DNA of 64,000 nucleotides from Paramecium tetraurelia (lineage: Eukaryota > Ciliophora > Oligohymenophorea > Peniculida > Parameciidae), in the NCBI RefSeq assembly GCF_000165425.1, contig NW_001798959.1:202033-266032 (forward strand), read 5' to 3'. The notes below the pieces were generated by a model that saw nothing but the letters and a program-made list of their open reading frames with translations, made no database searches and had not been told where the DNA came from. Positions 62,826-64,000 of this stretch are shown here, piece after piece. Each line of letters starts with the position of its first letter. Position 1 is the first letter of the stretch. The translations under genes and the position numbers were made by a program.

Positions 62826-64000
62826 TCATCTATTGGTTGTGATAAATGTTTTCGCAAAATAGAAGTCTTGAAGAGTCTTAAGTCGTTTTCCAAATTCATT
62901 CGATGCTTAGGGCAAAGAAGTGTCATGTTGAGAGGATCCCAGTTGAGTAGTCACAAATGATCCCATTGAAGACTTGATCTGTAGACAAACTTCTCTATTT
63001 GCTTAAAATTACTTAAATCTCATTCTTCTATAAGACTTTAAGACTTAGCATTCAAGGGCTAAATTACTTTAGGAATTAGATTTATATAGATTAATAGGAG
63101 GAATTGTACTATGACTTTTTGTTTGAGATTATTTCTTTTACTTCAGCAATTCAATTTGTTTCTTATGAAAGATAAACATATTTTCAGTCTATGGAGTAAT
63201 CTTCTGTACTAATTAAATTATTGGAATTGACAATATCAGTAGTTGTGAACATTCCTTTCTATTGAGATCTCAGAATCTTAGAGTTAAGTGTGCTAGTGTC
63301 TCTATACAATTCGTCTATTGTGACTCTTTCAGTATTGGTAGAATCAGGATACTGTAATTTTTCCAATTCGTCAGCTAGTCGTTTTTGGAATGTTTTCGAA
63401 TAGGTACTTCTCCCTTCTTTATAAGTAAGACTTTATTACAAAAGACTTCTCTTTTAAAATTTTAAGAAAATCAGGATGATTTTTCCTTACAATATTAAAA
63501 GCATCACTTTCCATATAATAAGCAAGAGTATTATCAGAAGTCATACAAGAATAGAGTCTCACAGGGTTGTTGTCTATGAGTTCTGCTTCTCCGACAAAAG
63601 AGTTATCGGAAAGTTAAGAAAGAGTAACTTTTTTTTTAGGTTTTATTTTTGATTAGAATATAGAGGGTTCTTTAATCTTGCCATGCAAAGTATCTTCATC
63701 GTAAGATCTATAAATTTCGACTCTTCCTCTAACAATCAATAAAAAGAATTTAGGTTCATCTCCCTCCTTCCATAAAAATGGTTTATGGGGCAAATTCAAT
63801 TTTTTAAAAATATTAAATAAACTTGGTAACAATAAATTTACTGACACCCACAAAAATACTTAAAAAGTATTCAAAAGTTTGATTCTTTTCCTTGATAGAT
63901 CTTTCTCCAACGCTTTTAAAATCTTGTCTATTCATAGTTAAAACATGAAGTTCATCAGATAAAACTAAAATGCTTGCAGTACGTGGTTTATCAGAAGATA
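62826..64000 (-). CDS. Cyclic-nucleotide-binding domain protein, 5' part outside window
   Basis: The coding region runs off the window at 64000; stop at 62826-62828. A CNB-type beta-roll is visible (LPHKPFLWKEGDEPKFFLLI, then VRGRVEIYRSYDE, and SDNSFVGEAELIDNNPVRLY), with the FVGEAEL...R segment at the place of the phosphate-binding cassette. An earlier roll (KPRTASILVLSDELHVLTMN) suggests at least two CNB units. The C-terminal 200 residues are Ser/Gln-rich. Two one-base offsets, near 63440 and 63210, disturb the frame. It may be a cGMP/cAMP-regulated protein without its own kinase, but the missing 5' part could hold another domain. Confidence 0.75.

Overview
The window reads as macronuclear DNA of a ciliate, almost certainly Paramecium (probably P. 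aurelia complex). It is very AT-rich. Real genes use TAA and TAG as glutamine and only TGA as stop, introns are tiny (about 19-34 nt, mostly GTA...TAG), and genes are packed on both strands with gaps often under 100 bp. Two genes encode trichocyst matrix proteins, a Paramecium hallmark. Coordinates below were read by eye with the ciliate code, and introns were placed by GT...AG plus restoration of frame. I saw no tRNA, rRNA, CRISPR array or virus-like element.

Layout. 1-4.7 kb: three minus-strand genes (two coiled-coil proteins and a helix-turn-helix protein). 4.7-6.9 kb: gene-poor AT-rich DNA. 6.9-13.6 kb: two equal-length trichocyst matrix protein genes flanking a coiled-coil protein, a small HTH-like protein, an AIMP3/EEF1E1-like protein and a membrane-anchored P-loop GTPase-like protein. 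14-21 kb: a J-domain protein, an unrecognised protein, a WD40 protein and CEP104. 21-28 kb: ULK/ATG1-like kinase, a Gln/Met-rich small protein, eIF2B-gamma, two tandem Cys-motif secreted proteins and isovaleryl-CoA dehydrogenase. 28-32 kb: a heat-shock-factor-type protein, a second gene-poor stretch and a small unknown protein. 32-42.6 kb: axonemal dynein light intermediate chain (p28/DNALI1), an AMPK/MARK-like kinase, two MORN proteins, PRPF18, small genes, EIPR1 and a C2H2 finger protein. 42.7-50 kb: a full ABCC transporter, a B-box-like/WD40 protein, a small protein and a RING protein. 50-64 kb: a very large multi-pass membrane protein, a PH-domain kinase, an ankyrin protein, a second IQ-MORN protein, a calcium-module-like protein, a syntaxin, an unknown protein, another kinase and a cyclic-nucleotide-binding protein cut by the window edge.

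How they fit together. Many genes are what a ciliated, secreting cell needs: axoneme and basal body (DNALI1, CEP104, probably the MORN and coiled-coil proteins), regulated exocytosis (trichocyst proteins, syntaxin, EIPR1) and signalling (four kinases and a cyclic-nucleotide-binding protein). I see no operon logic; neighbours look like independent genes in a compact genome.

Several otherwise intact genes contain one-base frame offsets, some at homopolymer runs, that ordinary introns do not explain. These may be assembly errors or early decay and are listed as findings.
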